Origin: Bog-473 sp963800725
Lineage (GTDB): Bacteria; Actinomycetota; Acidimicrobiia; Acidimicrobiales; RAAP-2
Length of the DNA: 64,000 bases
Direction: 5' to 3'
Assembly: GCA_963800725.1 (NCBI GenBank)
Contig: CAWDCE010000017.1
Span: forward strand, 310,001 to 374,000
A program made the position numbers and the translations under genes. The notes beneath the pieces are model-generated. The model was not told the origin of the DNA, did not search any database, and saw only the letters and a program-made list of their open reading frames with translations. Below are positions 27,227 through 38,232 of the stretch, piece after piece. Position 1 is the stretch's first letter, and each line of letters begins with the position of its first letter.

Positions 27227-29240
27227 TCAGACTGACGGTCTGGGCGGATTGCCACGATCGTTCACGAGACGCCCGCCATGGCCAAGAAGCGACTCGGGCC
27301 GAAAGTGTGAGCCGCGACCACTTCGCTGCGGTTGGGGCTCCATGGGCACCGCACGGACGCAGCGCTGTTCTAGAGCGACGCGACCCATCACGAGGGAGAT
27401 GACCTGGCCGGCCTGTTCGGCAATAGTCCCCGACGAAGGGGACAGGACCAACTCGGCCCCCTCGGGCACCTCGTAGTGGAGTCGATGCCGGTGAACCCGG
27501 GCAGCTGGCCCGGCCCGGGCCCGGCGTAGAGGCCCTTGGGGTCGCGGCGCTCGCACTCCTCGAGCGGGGTGTCCACGAAGACCTCGATGAAGGGCAGGCC
27601 CGCCTCTGTGTGGAGCGTGCGGATGAGGTGGCGGTCCGCCGCGAAGGGGCTGATGAGCGCAATGAGGGCCGACCGGCCCGACTCGGCGAACATGCGGGCC
27701 ACCTCGCCCGCCCGGCGCACGTTCTCGGTGCGGTCGCGGTCGGAGAACCCGAGGTCGCCGTTGAGCCCGTGGCGCAGGTTGTCGCCGTCGAGCATGAAGG
27801 CGGGACGGCCGCGGTTGACGAGCGCCTCCTCCACGGCGGCCGCCAGCGTGGACTTGCCCGATCCCGACAGCCCCGTGAACAGGACGGTGCCGCCCCGCCG
27901 AGTCCCAGGGCCGCGAAGCGCTCGCTCCGTCGTCAGGCTGCCGCCCGTGACGCACCACGTTGGGGCTGGCATGCGCGGTGGCGATCACCCGGATCACCCC
28001 GGCGCCCGACCGTGGCGTTGGTCGAGGGGTCGATGAGGATGAAGCTGCCGGTCGTGCGGTTCGTGCGTGTAGTCGTCGACCAGGAGGGGCTCGGTGGAGC
28101 GGAGGCGTGACGCGGCCGATCTCGTTGAGGCCCAGCGCAGTCCGCTGCCTCGTCGCGGTGCAGGCCGTTGATGTCGAGCCGGTACTGCAGCGACTGGGCC
28201 GTGGCGCGCACCGTGCGGGTGCTGTGCTTGACCAGGTAGCTGCGGCCCACGGTGAGCGGTGAGCGCTCGTCCATCCAGCAGACCGTGGCCTCGATGTCCG
28301 AGGTCAGCGTGGGCCGGTTGTTGGGGCGGCACAGCACGTCGCCCCGCGAGATCGCGATGTCGTCGGCCAGCGTGATGACGACCGCCATGGGCGGGAAGGC
28401 CTCGGCCACCTCGCCGTCGGCGGTCACGATGGAGGCGATCCGCGACGTGGTCCCGGACGGCAGCACGAGGAGCTCGTCGCCCGGGCGGAGCACCCCGCTG
28501 GCCACCGTGCCGGCGTAGCCCCGGAAGTCGGGGTTCTCGGGTGTCTGGCTGCGGATGACGTACTGCACCGGGAAGCGGGGGTCGATGAAGTTCTCGTCGC
28601 TGCCGATGTAGACCGATTCGAGGTGGTTGAGCAGCGGGCGACCCGTCGTACCACCACATGTGCTCGGAGCGGTGGACGACGTTGTCGCCCTTGCAGCGCC
28701 GAGATCGGGATGAACGTGATGTCGTGCACGTTGAGGCGGGCGGCGAACTCCATGAAGTCGGACTTGATCGCGCTCGAAGCGGTCCTGGCCCCAGTCGACG
28801 AGGTCCATCTTGTTGACGCACACCACCATGTGCGGGATGCCCAGCATGGAGGACAAGAAGGCGTGCCGGCGGGTCTGCTCGATCACGCCCTTGCGGGCAT
28901 CGATCAGGATGAGGGACAGGTGAGCGCTCGACGCACCCGTCACCATGTTGCGGGTGTACTCGGTGTGGCCGGGGGTGTCGGCGATGATGAACTTGCGCTT
29001 GGGCGTGGCGAAGTACCGGTAGGCCACGTCGATGGTGATGCCCTGCTCGCGCTCGGCACGCAGCCCGTCGGTGAGGAGCGCCAGGTCGGTCTCGGGTTGC
29101 CCCGCTGCTCGCTGGTGCGGCGGATCGCCTCGAGCTGGTCCTCGAAGATCGCCTTGGCGTCGTAGAGGAGCCGGCCGATCAGGGTCGACTTGCCGTCGTC
29201 GACCGAGCCCGGCCGTGGCCAGGCGCAGGAGCTCGGCCAT
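27227..29240 (-). CDS. cysNC: Bifunctional sulfate adenylyltransferase large subunit / adenylylsulfate kinase (CysNC; heavily frameshifted)
   Basis: N-terminal CysN GTPase domain (SVDDGKSTLIGRLLYD, REQGITIDVAYRYFATPKRK, DTPGHTEYTRNMVTGAS, VNKMDLVDW) and beta-barrels, followed after about residue 440 by a CysC kinase domain (VLFTGLSGSGKSTLAAAVEE, FMLDGDNLRHGLNGDLGFS, VFVDTPLEECERRDPKGLYA). Together they make APS and phosphorylate it to PAPS. About eight frame breaks occur (for example near 29210, 28640-28770, 28110, 28010, 27915 and 27515). The end is uncertain because alternative frames stop at 27388 or 27227. The ATG overlaps the cysD stop. Confidence 0.85.
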
Positions 29241-30217
29241 CAGAAGTACCCCTCCCGCTTGCGGTCCTCCATGCCGGCCTCCGAGATCCGGTCGTCGGCC
29301 CGGGTGGCGCCCCGCTCCGTCAGGCGGGTGCCCGCCACCTCGGTGATGACCAGGTCGATCGTCGTGGCGCTGGACTCGACGCAGCCGGTGCAGTCGGCGT
29401 CGCCGACCGTGCGGAAGCGCACCAGCGCCTCGAACGTGGGCCTCGCCGCGCGTCTGGGGCCAGGTGCTCGGTGACGGCCATCAGCATGCCGTCGCGCCGG
29501 AACACCTGGCGGCGGTGGGCGTAGTAGATGGAGGGCACGTCGATCTCCTCGTCGCGGATGTACTGCCAGACGTCGAGCTCGGTCCAGTTGGAGAGCGGGA
29601 AGACCCGGATGTGCTCACCCTTGTGGTGCCGGGCGTTGTAGAGGTTCCACAGCTCTGGGCGTTGGTTCTTCGGGTCCCACTGGCCGAACTCGTCACGGAA
29701 GCTGAAGATCCGCTCCTTGGCCCGGGCCTTCTCCTCGTCCCGCCGGGCTCCGCCGAAGACGGCGTCGTGACGGCCCTCGGAGATGGCCCGGAGCAGGGTG
29801 GGGTCTGCAGGCGGTTGCGGGTGGCGCCGGCGAGTCCTCCACCGTGCGCCCGGCGTCGATGTCGTCTTGCACCCTGGCCACGACCAGCCCGACCCCGAGC
29901 CGCGGCGGCGTGCCGGTCGCGGAATTCGAGCACCTCGGCGAAGTTGCGCCCGGTGTCGACGTGCATCACCGGGAACGGCACCGGCGCCGGCCAGAAGGCC
30001 TTCTTGGCCACATGCAGCATGACGATGGAGTCCTTGCCGCCCGAGAACAAGCAGCACGGGACGCTCGAACTCGGCCGCCACCTCCCGGAAGATGTGGATC
30101 GCCTGGGCCTCGAGGGCGCGCAGGTGCGACAGGCGGTAGTTGCCCGATCCGGGCGGCCCCCCGAGCCGGCTCGGTGACGCGCCCCTGATCGAGCAACCGC
30201 TCCGCGGTGATCGCCAA
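29240..30217 (-). CDS. cysD: Sulfate adenylyltransferase small subunit CysD (frameshifted)
   Basis: ATP sulfurylase catalytic subunit of the PP-loop family, about 305 residues. After correction it shows NYRLSHLRALEAQAIHIFRE, the PP-loop FSGGKDSIVMLHVAKKAF, HVDTGRNFAEVLEFRD, FGGARRDEEKARAKERIFSF and WTELDVWQYI, ending MEDRKREGYF. Breaks near 30160, 30045, 29920-29815 and 29455. The start is a TTG placed 7 bases after AGGGAGGCG, giving AITAERLLDQG; no ATG fits. It pairs with CysNC downstream. Confidence 0.88.
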
Positions 30218-30273
30218 CGGACCGCCTCCCTGTGAGCTGGCCACTTCGCCGTGCCCGCGTGAACGGAGAGAGC

Positions 30274-30421
30274 TTAGGCCCCCGCCTCCGCCGCACCGTG
30301 TCGGCTCCTCCGGGGCCAGCCGCCGTCGACGATCGGGTTCCCGTAGGCATCTTCGGCGGTCGGGGTCGCACCCAGCCAGCTGGCGTCGATGGACGGAGTC
30401 GAAGGGATCGTCGCTGATCAC
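30274..30421 (-). CDS. Possible small ORF downstream of rpoC (about 48 residues)
   Basis: A GTG preceded by GAGGGTGAGG opens MISDDPFDSV, which after removal of one extra C continues IDASWLGATPTAEDAYGNPI and VDGGWP before a stop. The DPF start resembles short uncharacterised actinobacterial proteins. The stretch could equally be an unusual C-terminal extension of rpoC, because the frames between are disturbed by indels. No function can be assigned. Confidence 0.35.
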
Positions 30422-30424
30422 CCT

Positions 30425-33400
30425 CACCCTCATGTCCCGCAGCCATCGGCCAGGTCCTCGGTGTCCGACTCGCCTGACGCCCACGGCCCAGAACGGCATG
30501 GCCTCGGCGTCGGGCATCTCGAGCCGGATGTGGCGGTAGTGCTCCATGCCCGAGCCGGCCGGGATCAGCTTGCCGATGATGATGTTCTCCTTGAGCCCGA
30601 AGAGCTGGTCGCTCTTGCCCTCGATGGCGGCCTCGGTCAGCACCCGGGTCGTCTCCTGGAAGGAGGCGGCCGAGAGCCAGCTCTCGGTGGCCAGCGACGC
30701 CTTGGTGATGCCCATGAGCTCGGGACGGCCCTCGGCGGGCGTCTTGCCGTCCTCGACCAGCGTCCGGTTGACCTCGGCGTAGATCTGGTTGTCGACGCGC
30801 TCGCCGGGCAGGAACGGCGCATCGCCCGGCTCGGCGACCAGCACCCGGCGCAGCATCTGGCGCACGATCAGCTCGATGTGCTTGTCGTGGATCGACACAC
30901 CCTGGTCCCGGTAGACCTTCTGGACCTCTTCGACCAGGTACTGCTGGGTCTCGCGGATGCCCTTGACCTCGAGGAGTTCCTTGGGGTCCTTGGGCCCTTC
31001 GACCAGCGCGTCACCGGCGGAGACCTCTTGGCCGTCGGCGACCTCGAGGTGGGCCCGCGAGGCCACCAGCGTGGAGTCCTCCTGCCGTCGTCGGCCACCA
31101 CCGTGATGCGGCGGCCCGTCTCGTCGTCGTTGATCCGGACCACGCCCGAGTGGTGGGCGAGCACCGCGGCACCCTTGGGGGTACGGGCCTCGAAGAGCTC
31201 GACCACTCGGGGCAGGCCGTGGGTGATGTCCTCGCCGACCACACCGCCGGTGTGGAAGGTCCGCATGGTCAGCTGGGTGCCCGGCTCGCCGATCGACTGG
31301 GCCGCGATGACCCCGACCGCCTCGCCGAGCTCGATCATGATGCCCGTGGCCAGCGACAGCCCGTAACAGGCCGCGCACACGCCGTGGGGCGACTCGCAGG
31401 TCAGCACCGAGCGGGTCCGGATGCGATCGACGGCGGCGTCGTCGCGCATCTGGGCGATGTTGACGTCGTCGAGCAAGCGTGCCGACCGAGGTCGTCCCGT
31501 CCGACAGCGTGACCGTGCTCGGTCAAGAGGCGGCCAAAGGCCCGGGTCTCGAGGTAGTTGCGGTGCCCCGGGCCGTCGGGGGAGACCCCTTCGATCCAGA
31601 TGCCGCGCGTCGAGCCGCAGTCGTCGATACGGATGATCAGCTCCTGTGCGACGTCGACCAGTCGACGGGTCAGGTAGCCCGAGTCGGCGGTGCGCAGCGC
31701 GGTGTCGGCCAGGCCCTTGCGGGCGCCGTGGGTGGAGATGAAGTACTCGAGCACCGAGAGGCCCTCACGGAAGGAGGACTTGATCGGGCGGGGGATCATC
31801 TCGCCTCGGGGATTGGAGACCAATCCCTTCATGCCGGCGATCTGGCGGATCTGCTGGCTGTTCCCTCGGGCGCCCGAGTCCACCATCATGTCGAGCGGGT
31901 TGAAGGCGATCGTGGCGAGCTGGGACTCCATGGCCCGCCCCACTTCGGAGTTGGCCGACGTCCAGATCTCGATTTCCTTTTGACGACGCTCGTCGTCGGT
32001 GATGATGCCGCGCTTGAACTGGGTCTCGGCCTTCTCCGCTTCCTTCTCGTAGCGGTCCAAGATGGCCTGCTTGTCCGGCGGCGTCTGCACGTCGTTGATC
32101 GAGATCGTCAACCCCGACTGGGCCACGAAGCGGAACCCGAGGGCCTTGATCCGGTCCAGGCTGGCGGCCACCACGTACTTGGGGTAGTTCGCCGCCAGCT
32201 CCTCGACGATGGTCCCGATGGGGATGTGCTTCTTGCCGACCACCTCGTTGACGTAGGCGAAGCCCACGGGCAGCGCCTCGTTGAAGAAGACACGGCCCGG
32301 CGGTGGTGCTGAAGGTCAGCGGGCTCGCCGTTCTCTGGCTCGACCCCGGCCGCGGCCAGGCGTCCGGCCAGGCTCGAGTCGGGCGAGGGGCGCAACACGA
32401 TGGGGACCTGGAGGTCCAGGTCGCCGGCGTCGAAGGCCGCTTCGATCTCGTGGAGGTGGCGGAATGTGCGTCCCCCGCCCGTGCCACCTTCGACCAAGAA
32501 GGTCAGGTAGTAGGCACCGAACACCATGTCCTGGGTCGGCACGGTGATCGGGCGGCCGGTGGCCGGCGACAAGATGTTGTTGGCCGAGAGCATGAGCACC
32601 CGGGCCTCGGCCTGGGCCTCGGCCGACAGCGGGAGGTGGACCGCCATCTGGTCACCGTCGAAGTCGGCGTTGAAGGCGGTGCAGACCAAGGGGTGGACCT
32701 GGATGGCCTTGCCTTCGACGAGCACCGGCTCGAAAGCCTGGATACCGAGACGGTGCAGGGTCGGCGCACGGTTCAAGAAGACCGGGTGCTCGCGGATCAC
32801 GCCTTCGAGGACGTCCCACACCTGGGGGCGACGGCGCTCGACCATGCGCTTGGCCGACTTGATGTTCTGGGCCAGCTCGGCGTCGACGAGCCGCTTCATG
32901 ACGAAGGGCTTGAACAGCTCGAGCGCCATCAGCTTGGGCAGGCCGCACTGGTGGAGCTTGAGATTCGGGCCGATCACGATGACCGAACGACCCGAGTAGT
33001 CGACCCGCTTGCCCAAGAGGTTCTGGCGGAACCGGCCTTGCTTGCCCTTCAACATGTCCGAGAGGGACTTGAGGGGCCGGTTGCCCGGACCGGTGACCGG
33101 ACGGCCACGCCGTCCGTTGTCGAAGAGGGCATCGACGGCCTCTTGGAGCATCCGCTTCTCGTTGTTGATGATGATCTCGGGCGCGCCGAGGTCGAGCAGG
33201 CGCTTCAGCCGGTTGTTGCGGTTGATGACACGGCGGTAGAGGTCGTTGAGGTCCGAGGTGGCGAATCGGCCACCGTCGAGCTGGACCATTGGCCGCAGGT
33301 CCGGCGGGATGACCGGGACGGCTTCGAGGATCATCGCCCGCGGGTCGTTGATCCGGCGGCCGTGGTCGTCGCGCCGGTTGAAGGCCGTGACGATCTTGAG

Positions 33401-34327
33401 GCGCTTGATCGTCTTTTGACGGCGCTGGGCCGACAGCGGACGACGACCGTCCTTGGCGTCGATCATGTCGCGCAGCTTGATCTCTTCGGCATCGAGGTCG
33501 ATGCGGTCGATGAGCTTCAAGATGTACTCGGCGCCCATGCCGCCCTCGAAGTACTCGTCGTAGCGCAGGCGCAGTTCACGCCAGAGCATCTCGTCTTCGA
33601 TGATCTTGCGGCCGTGGAGGTTGCGGAATTCGTCGAGGGAGCGCTGGGCGATCTCCGCGTCGTCTTGGGCCCGCTCGCGGACCGACGCGATTTCTTTTTC
33701 GACGGCGCGCTGGCGTGCCTTGATCTCGGCGTCACGGGCCTTGTCGGACTCGAGTTGCTTGAGCTCTTCTTCGAGGGCCTTGAAACGGCGGTCGATGTCG
33801 AGGTCACGGCGCTTCTCGATGTCGGCGATCTCTTCGGCCATCTCGGCCTCGAGGGTCGGCAGGTCCTGGTGGCGCTTCTCGTCGTCCACCCAGGTGACCA
33901 GGTTGGCCGCGAAGTAGATGACCTTTTCGAGCTGCTTTGCCTTGAGCTCCTCGCGGGGCTCGGTGCCCATGAGGAGGTAGGCCAGCCAGCTGCGGGTCCC
34001 ACGCAGGTACCAGATGTGCACCACCGGGGCCGCCAGCTCGATGTGGCCCATGCGGTCACGGCGGACCTTCGAACGCGTGACTTCGACGCCGCAGCGCTCG
34101 CAGATGATGCCCTTGAAGCGCACCCGCTTGTACTTGCCGCAGTAGCACTCCCAGTCCTTGGTCGGACCGAAGATCTTCTCGCAGAAGAGTCCGTCCTTTT
34201 CTGGGCGAAGCGTGCGGTAGTTGATGGTCTCGGGCTTTTTGACCTCGCCGTTGGACCAACCGCGGATGGAATCACCGGTAGCCAGTCCGATACGAAGCTG
34301 ATCGAAGGTATTCACGTCGAGAGCCAT
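30425..34327 (-). CDS. rpoC: DNA-directed RNA polymerase subunit beta' (frameshifted)
   Basis: About 1,300 residues in total. The N-terminal fragment (to ~32300) has the zinc-binding cysteines C61, C63, C76 and C79, the coiled-coil clamp region, and the catalytic NADFDGDQMAVHLPLS near residue 550. Later fragments carry SGARGNSQQIRQIAGMKGLV, CESPHGVCAACYGLSLATG, QSIGEPGTQLTMRTFHTGG and the C-terminal KENIIIGKLIPAGSGMEHYR. Breaks near 32295, 31478, 31083 and 30455-30470. The 3' end is approximate; removing one G near 30430 would end the protein DLADWLRDMR. The ATG overlaps the rpoB stop. Confidence 0.95.
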
Positions 34328-37300
34328 TAGGAGAAGCTCCTCTCTGCGGCACGCCGCTCATCCTCTTCGTCAGAACCTCGCTCGTTGCGACTGATGTCGA
34401 TGCCGAGTTCTTCTGCCGTACGGAACACGTCCTCGTCGAGTTCGTGCATTTCAATTTCACGGCCGTCAACGGCCAGGACCTCAACATCGAGGCACAGCGA
34501 CTGCATTTCCTTGATGAGCACCTTGAAGCTCTCAGGGATGCCCGGTTCGGGGATGTTCTCCCCCTTGACGATGGCCTCGTAGACCTTGACCCGGCCGAGC
34601 ACGTCGTCGGACTTGATGGTCAAGAGTTCTTGGAGGGCGTAGGCCGCACCGAATGCCTCGAGTGCCCACACCTCCATCTCACCGAAGCGCTGGCCACCGA
34701 ACTGGGCCTTCCCACCGAGCGGCTGCTGGGTGATCATCGAGTACGGGCCGGTGGAACGGGCATGGATCTTGTCGTCGACCAGGTGGGCCAGCTTCAAGAT
34801 GTAGACGTAGCCGACCGAGATCGGGTTGTCGTAGACCTCGCCGGTCCGCCCGTTGTAGAGCTTGACCTTCCCGTCGTTTTGCATCTGGACGTCGCCGTTG
34901 GCCGAGTCCGAGTTCAGCGTCTCGAAGATCCGCTGGATGGTCGGGTGCCGACCGGCGTCGTCGATCTCGTCCCAGTGGGCGCCGTCGAAGACTGGGGTCG
35001 CGACCCACGAGGCCGGCTGGGTGCGCGGCCGCGTCTTGCGGGCGGCTCCGTCTCCCTTCGCACTCGTGCCCACTTCGTCGTTGACGACCGTGCCTTCCCA
35101 CCCGTGGCGGGCGGCGTAGCCGAGGTGCGACTCGAGCACCTGGCCGACGTTCATCCGGCTCGGCACGCCGAGGGGGTTCAAGATGATGTCGACCGGCGTG
35201 CCGTCGGAGAGGTACGGCATGTCCTCAACCGGGAGGATCTTGGAGATGACGCCCTTGTTGCCGTGACGTCCGGCCAACTTGTCGCCTTCTGAGATCTTGC
35301 GCTTTTGGGCCACGTAGACCCGCACCAGCTGGTTGACGCCCGGCGGCAGCTCGTGTGACTCCTCGCGGGAGAAGACGCGGACGTCGATGACCTTGCCGTA
35401 TTCACCGTGGGGCACCTTGAGGCTCGTGTCGCGGACCTCGCGGGCCTTTTCACCGAAGATGGCGCGCAGCAGGCGCTCTTCGGGCGTCTGCTCGGTCTCA
35501 CCCTTTGGGGTCACCTTGCCGACGAGGACGTCGCCCGGGGCGACTTCGGCGCCGACGCGGATGATGCCGCGGTCGTCGAGGTCGGCCAGGATCTCTTCTG
35601 AGAGGTTCGGGATGTCCCGGGTGATCTCCTCGGCCCCGAGCTTGGTGTCGCGGGCGTCGACCTCGTGCTCTTCGATGTGGATCGAAGTCAGCACGTCGTC
35701 GCGCACGAGGCGCTCGGACAAGATGATGGCGTCCTCGTAGTTGTAGCCCTCCCACGGCATGAAGGCGACAAGCAGGTTCTTGCCGAGCGCCAGCTCGCCG
35801 TTGTGGGTGGAGGGGCCGTCCGCGATGAGATCGCCGGCGACGACCTTTTGTCCCTCTTCGACCAGGGTGCGGTGGTTGATGCACGTGTTCTGGTTGGAGC
35901 GGCGGAACTTGGAGAGGCGGTAGGCCTTGCGACCGAGTGGGGTGCCGAGGCGGTCCTTTTGTCCGGCCCGGTACTCAATGGTCACGGTGTCGCCGCTGAT
36001 CTCGGTGACCGTTCCCTCGCCCTCGGCCAACAAGACGTCGCCGGCGTCGCGCGCGGCGCGCGCTTCGACCCCAGTGCCGATGTAGGGAGCTTCGGGTACC
36101 ACCAGGGGCACCGCCTGCTTCTGCATGTTGGCGCCCATGAGGGCACGGTTGGCGTCGTCGTGCTCGACGAAGGGGATCAGTGCGGTCGAGACCGACACGA
36201 TCTGCTTCGGGGACACGTCCATCAGGTCGACCTCTGATGGGGGGACGTAGTCGATCTCACTGGTCGTGCCGTACGAGGTGTTGACCGCGCCCATGCGCAC
36301 GCCGGTGCCCTGGGGGCCACGGCGGACCAGCACACGGTCCTCGCTCAGGTTGCCCTTGTCGTCGACCGCGGCGTTGGCCTGGGCGATGACGTGCTCTTCT
36401 TCTTCGTCGGCGGCGAGGTAGCTGACCTCTTCGGTCACCTTGCCGTTGACGACGGTGCGGTACGGGGTCTCGATGAAGCCGTACTCGTTGACCCTGGCGT
36501 AGGTGGCGAGCGCACCGATCAGACCGATGTTCGGGCCTTCGGGCGTCTCGATCGGGCACATGCGGCCGTAGTGCGACGTGTGGACGTCTCGCACCTCGAA
36601 CCCGGCGCGCTCACGCGAGAGGCCACCAGGTCCGAGAGCGGACAGGCGCCGCTTGTGGGCCAGACCCGACAGCGGGTTGTTCTGGTCCATGAACTGGCTG
36701 AGCTGGCTGGTCCCGAAGAACTCCTTGACCGCGGCCACGACCGGGCGGATGTTGATCAGGGTCTGGGGCGTGATGGCCTCGACGTCTTGGGTGGTCATGC
36801 GCTCGCGCACGACCCGCTCCATGCGAGACAGCCCGACCCGGACCTGGTTCTGGATCAGTTCCCCGACCGAGCGGATCCGACGGTTGGCGAAGTGGTCCTG
36901 GTCGTCGATGCGGTAGGTCGACTCGCCGTCGGCCATGTGCAGGGCGAGGTGGAGCATGTAGGTGGCCGACGCCAGGATCTCCGACGGGCTGAGCACGCTC
37001 TGGTTGGGGGCGGGCTTTTCGATGTCGATACCGAAAAGATCCGACAGGCGGTCGATTTCGGGTCCGAGTTTGCGGTTCAACTTGTAGCGGCCGACCCGGG
37101 TCAGGTCATAGCGCTTGGGGTTGAAGAAGGCGTTCTCGAAGTAGACACGGGCGGCCTCGGCGGACAACGGCTCGCCCGGACGGGCCCGCTTGTAGATCTC
37201 GAGCAGCGCCTCTTCACGGGTAGGGGCGAGGTTGCGCTCCTTCTCCCACTGCCCTTCGAGGAAATCGAAGTGGCGCACGAAGCGGTCCAAGAAGGCCTCG

Positions 37301-37917
37301 TCGCCGTAGCCGAGGGCGCGCAGCAGCACGAAGAGCGACAAACGGCGCTTGCGGGCCACGCGGCACCCGGCGGTGACGTCCTTGCCCGGCTTGGCTTCGA
37401 TGTCGAGCTCGATCCACTCACCTCGGTAGGGGTGGATGGTCCCGGTGAAGACGGTCTTGGCGTCGCGTCCGGGCTGGAAGATCACGCCCGGCGAGCGGAC
37501 GAGCTGGCTGACGACAACGCGCTCGGTGCCATTGACGATGAAGGTCCCACGGTCCGTCATCATCGGGAAATCGCCCATGAAGACCGTCTGCTCTTTGATC
37601 TCACCGGTCGTGGCGTTGAGGAAGCGCGCCCGCACGAAGACCGGCGCGGCGTAGGTCATGTCCTTTTCCTTGCACTCCTCGACCGAGAATTTCGGCGGTG
37701 GGCGCAGGTCGGGGTCCGTCGGGTCGAACTCGAGCTCGAGACTCAGCTGGCCGGTGAAGTCTTCAATGGGGCTGATGTCGTGGTACGCCTCAGCCAGCCC
37801 CTTGTCGAGGAACCACTGGAACGAATCGCGCTGGATGGCGATCAGATCTGGAAGCTGCAAAGCCTCATTGATATTGGCGAATGAAACACGTTCGGGACTG
37901 CGGGACCGTGAGGACAA
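34327..37917 (-). CDS. rpoB: DNA-directed RNA polymerase subunit beta
   Basis: Intact 1,196-residue beta subunit, the largest unbroken gene in the window. The rifampicin region reads SQLSQFMDQNNPLSGLAHKR followed by RLSALGPGGLSRERAGFEVR, with the sensitive-type Asp, His and Ser residues. The conserved ends KLAGRHGNKGVISKILP and GGKAQFGGQRFGEMEVWALE are present. It is preceded by a 315-base gap holding a putative promoter and a hairpin. Confidence 0.98.
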   Translation of the reverse strand: MSSRSRSPERVSFANINEALQLPDLIAIQRDSFQWFLDKGLAEAYHDISPIEDFTGQLSLELEFDPTDPDLRPPPKFSVEECKEKDMTYAAPVFVRARFLNATTGEIKEQTVFMGDFPMMTDRGTFIVNGTERVVVSQLVRSPGVIFQPGRDAKTVFTGTIHPYRGEWIELDIEAKPGKDVTAGCRVARKRRLSLFVLLRALGYGDEAFLDRFVRHFDFLEGQWEKERNLAPTREEALLEIYKRARPGEPLSAEAARVYFENAFFNPKRYDLTRVGRYKLNRKLGPEIDRLSDLFGIDIEKPAPNQSVLSPSEILASATYMLHLALHMADGESTYRIDDQDHFANRRIRSVGELIQNQVRVGLSRMERVVRERMTTQDVEAITPQTLINIRPVVAAVKEFFGTSQLSQFMDQNNPLSGLAHKRRLSALGPGGLSRERAGFEVRDVHTSHYGRMCPIETPEGPNIGLIGALATYARVNEYGFIETPYRTVVNGKVTEEVSYLAADEEEEHVIAQANAAVDDKGNLSEDRVLVRRGPQGTGVRMGAVNTSYGTTSEIDYVPPSEVDLMDVSPKQIVSVSTALIPFVEHDDANRALMGANMQKQAVPLVVPEAPYIGTGVEARAARDAGDVLLAEGEGTVTEISGDTVTIEYRAGQKDRLGTPLGRKAYRLSKFRRSNQNTCINHRTLVEEGQKVVAGDLIADGPSTHNGELALGKNLLVAFMPWEGYNYEDAIILSERLVRDDVLTSIHIEEHEVDARDTKLGAEEITRDIPNLSEEILADLDDRGIIRVGAEVAPGDVLVGKVTPKGETEQTPEERLLRAIFGEKAREVRDTSLKVPHGEYGKVIDVRVFSREESHELPPGVNQLVRVYVAQKRKISEGDKLAGRHGNKGVISKILPVEDMPYLSDGTPVDIILNPLGVPSRMNVGQVLESHLGYAARHGWEGTVVNDEVGTSAKGDGAARKTRPRTQPASWVATPVFDGAHWDEIDDAGRHPTIQRIFETLNSDSANGDVQMQNDGKVKLYNGRTGEVYDNPISVGYVYILKLAHLVDDKIHARSTGPYSMITQQPLGGKAQFGGQRFGEMEVWALEAFGAAYALQELLTIKSDDVLGRVKVYEAIVKGENIPEPGIPESFKVLIKEMQSLCLDVEVLAVDGREIEMHELDEDVFRTAEELGIDISRNERGSDEEDERRAAERSFS

Positions 37918-38078
37918 CGGTCAACTCCTCCCAGGAGATTGCGGCGGGCGGGTGCGGTATTGCTCGGCTAGAGGGGTGGGTCGGTTGGGACCTGATCAGG
38001 GTCGGTGGACTGCCGGGGCGCGTGCTGACCCCGCGGAATTACGGGGACAACGAACACAAGGGCGCACGGCAACCCTGC

Positions 38079-38107
38079 ATCTTAACCATGGGCGTGCCTG
38101 AACACAA
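38079..38107 (-). promoter_or_regulatory. Putative internal promoter for rpoBC
   Basis: TTGTGT (38102-38107) and TAAGAT (38079-38084) are separated by 17 bases on the minus strand, about 160 bases upstream of the rpoB ATG. The -10 is good and the -35 fair. An extra promoter here fits actinobacteria in which rpoB is partly uncoupled from rplJL. Confidence 0.5.
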
Positions 38108-38190
38108 CCCCTAGGCCGCGAAAGCCGGACGGGCCGAGGCCCGCAGGACGGCGCCAGGCTAGGAGCGCCCTCCCCCGACGTCAAGGATCC

Positions 38191-38227
38191 CGGCCCGAGA
38201 ACCGGGGGCGAGCCCGGTCTCGAGCCG
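38191..38227 (-). terminator. Long hairpin just after rplL (attenuator or processing site)
   Basis: A two-part stem: CGGCCCGAGA pairs with TCTCGAGCCG (9 of 10) and the inner CCGGG with CCCGG, around a 6-base loop. It begins 5 bases after the rplL stop and lacks a T-tract. The position matches the rplL-rpoB attenuator/RNase site of other bacteria. The rest of the 37918-38232 gap holds only the putative promoter. Confidence 0.6.
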
Positions 38228-38232
38228 GAGAA

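Noticed and set aside
13482..30217. Interpretation of the many broken genes as a pseudogene graveyard or decayed island
   Set aside because: The same type of one-base insertion breaks essential genes outside this block (fusA, rpoC, nusG, rplJ, recB), and the proteins stay conserved across breaks, so sequence error is the simpler explanation.
32303..34330. Long plus-strand open frame opposite rpoC
   Set aside because: It mirrors the rpoC N-terminal fragment and has no independent promoter, ribosome binding site or recognisable domain.
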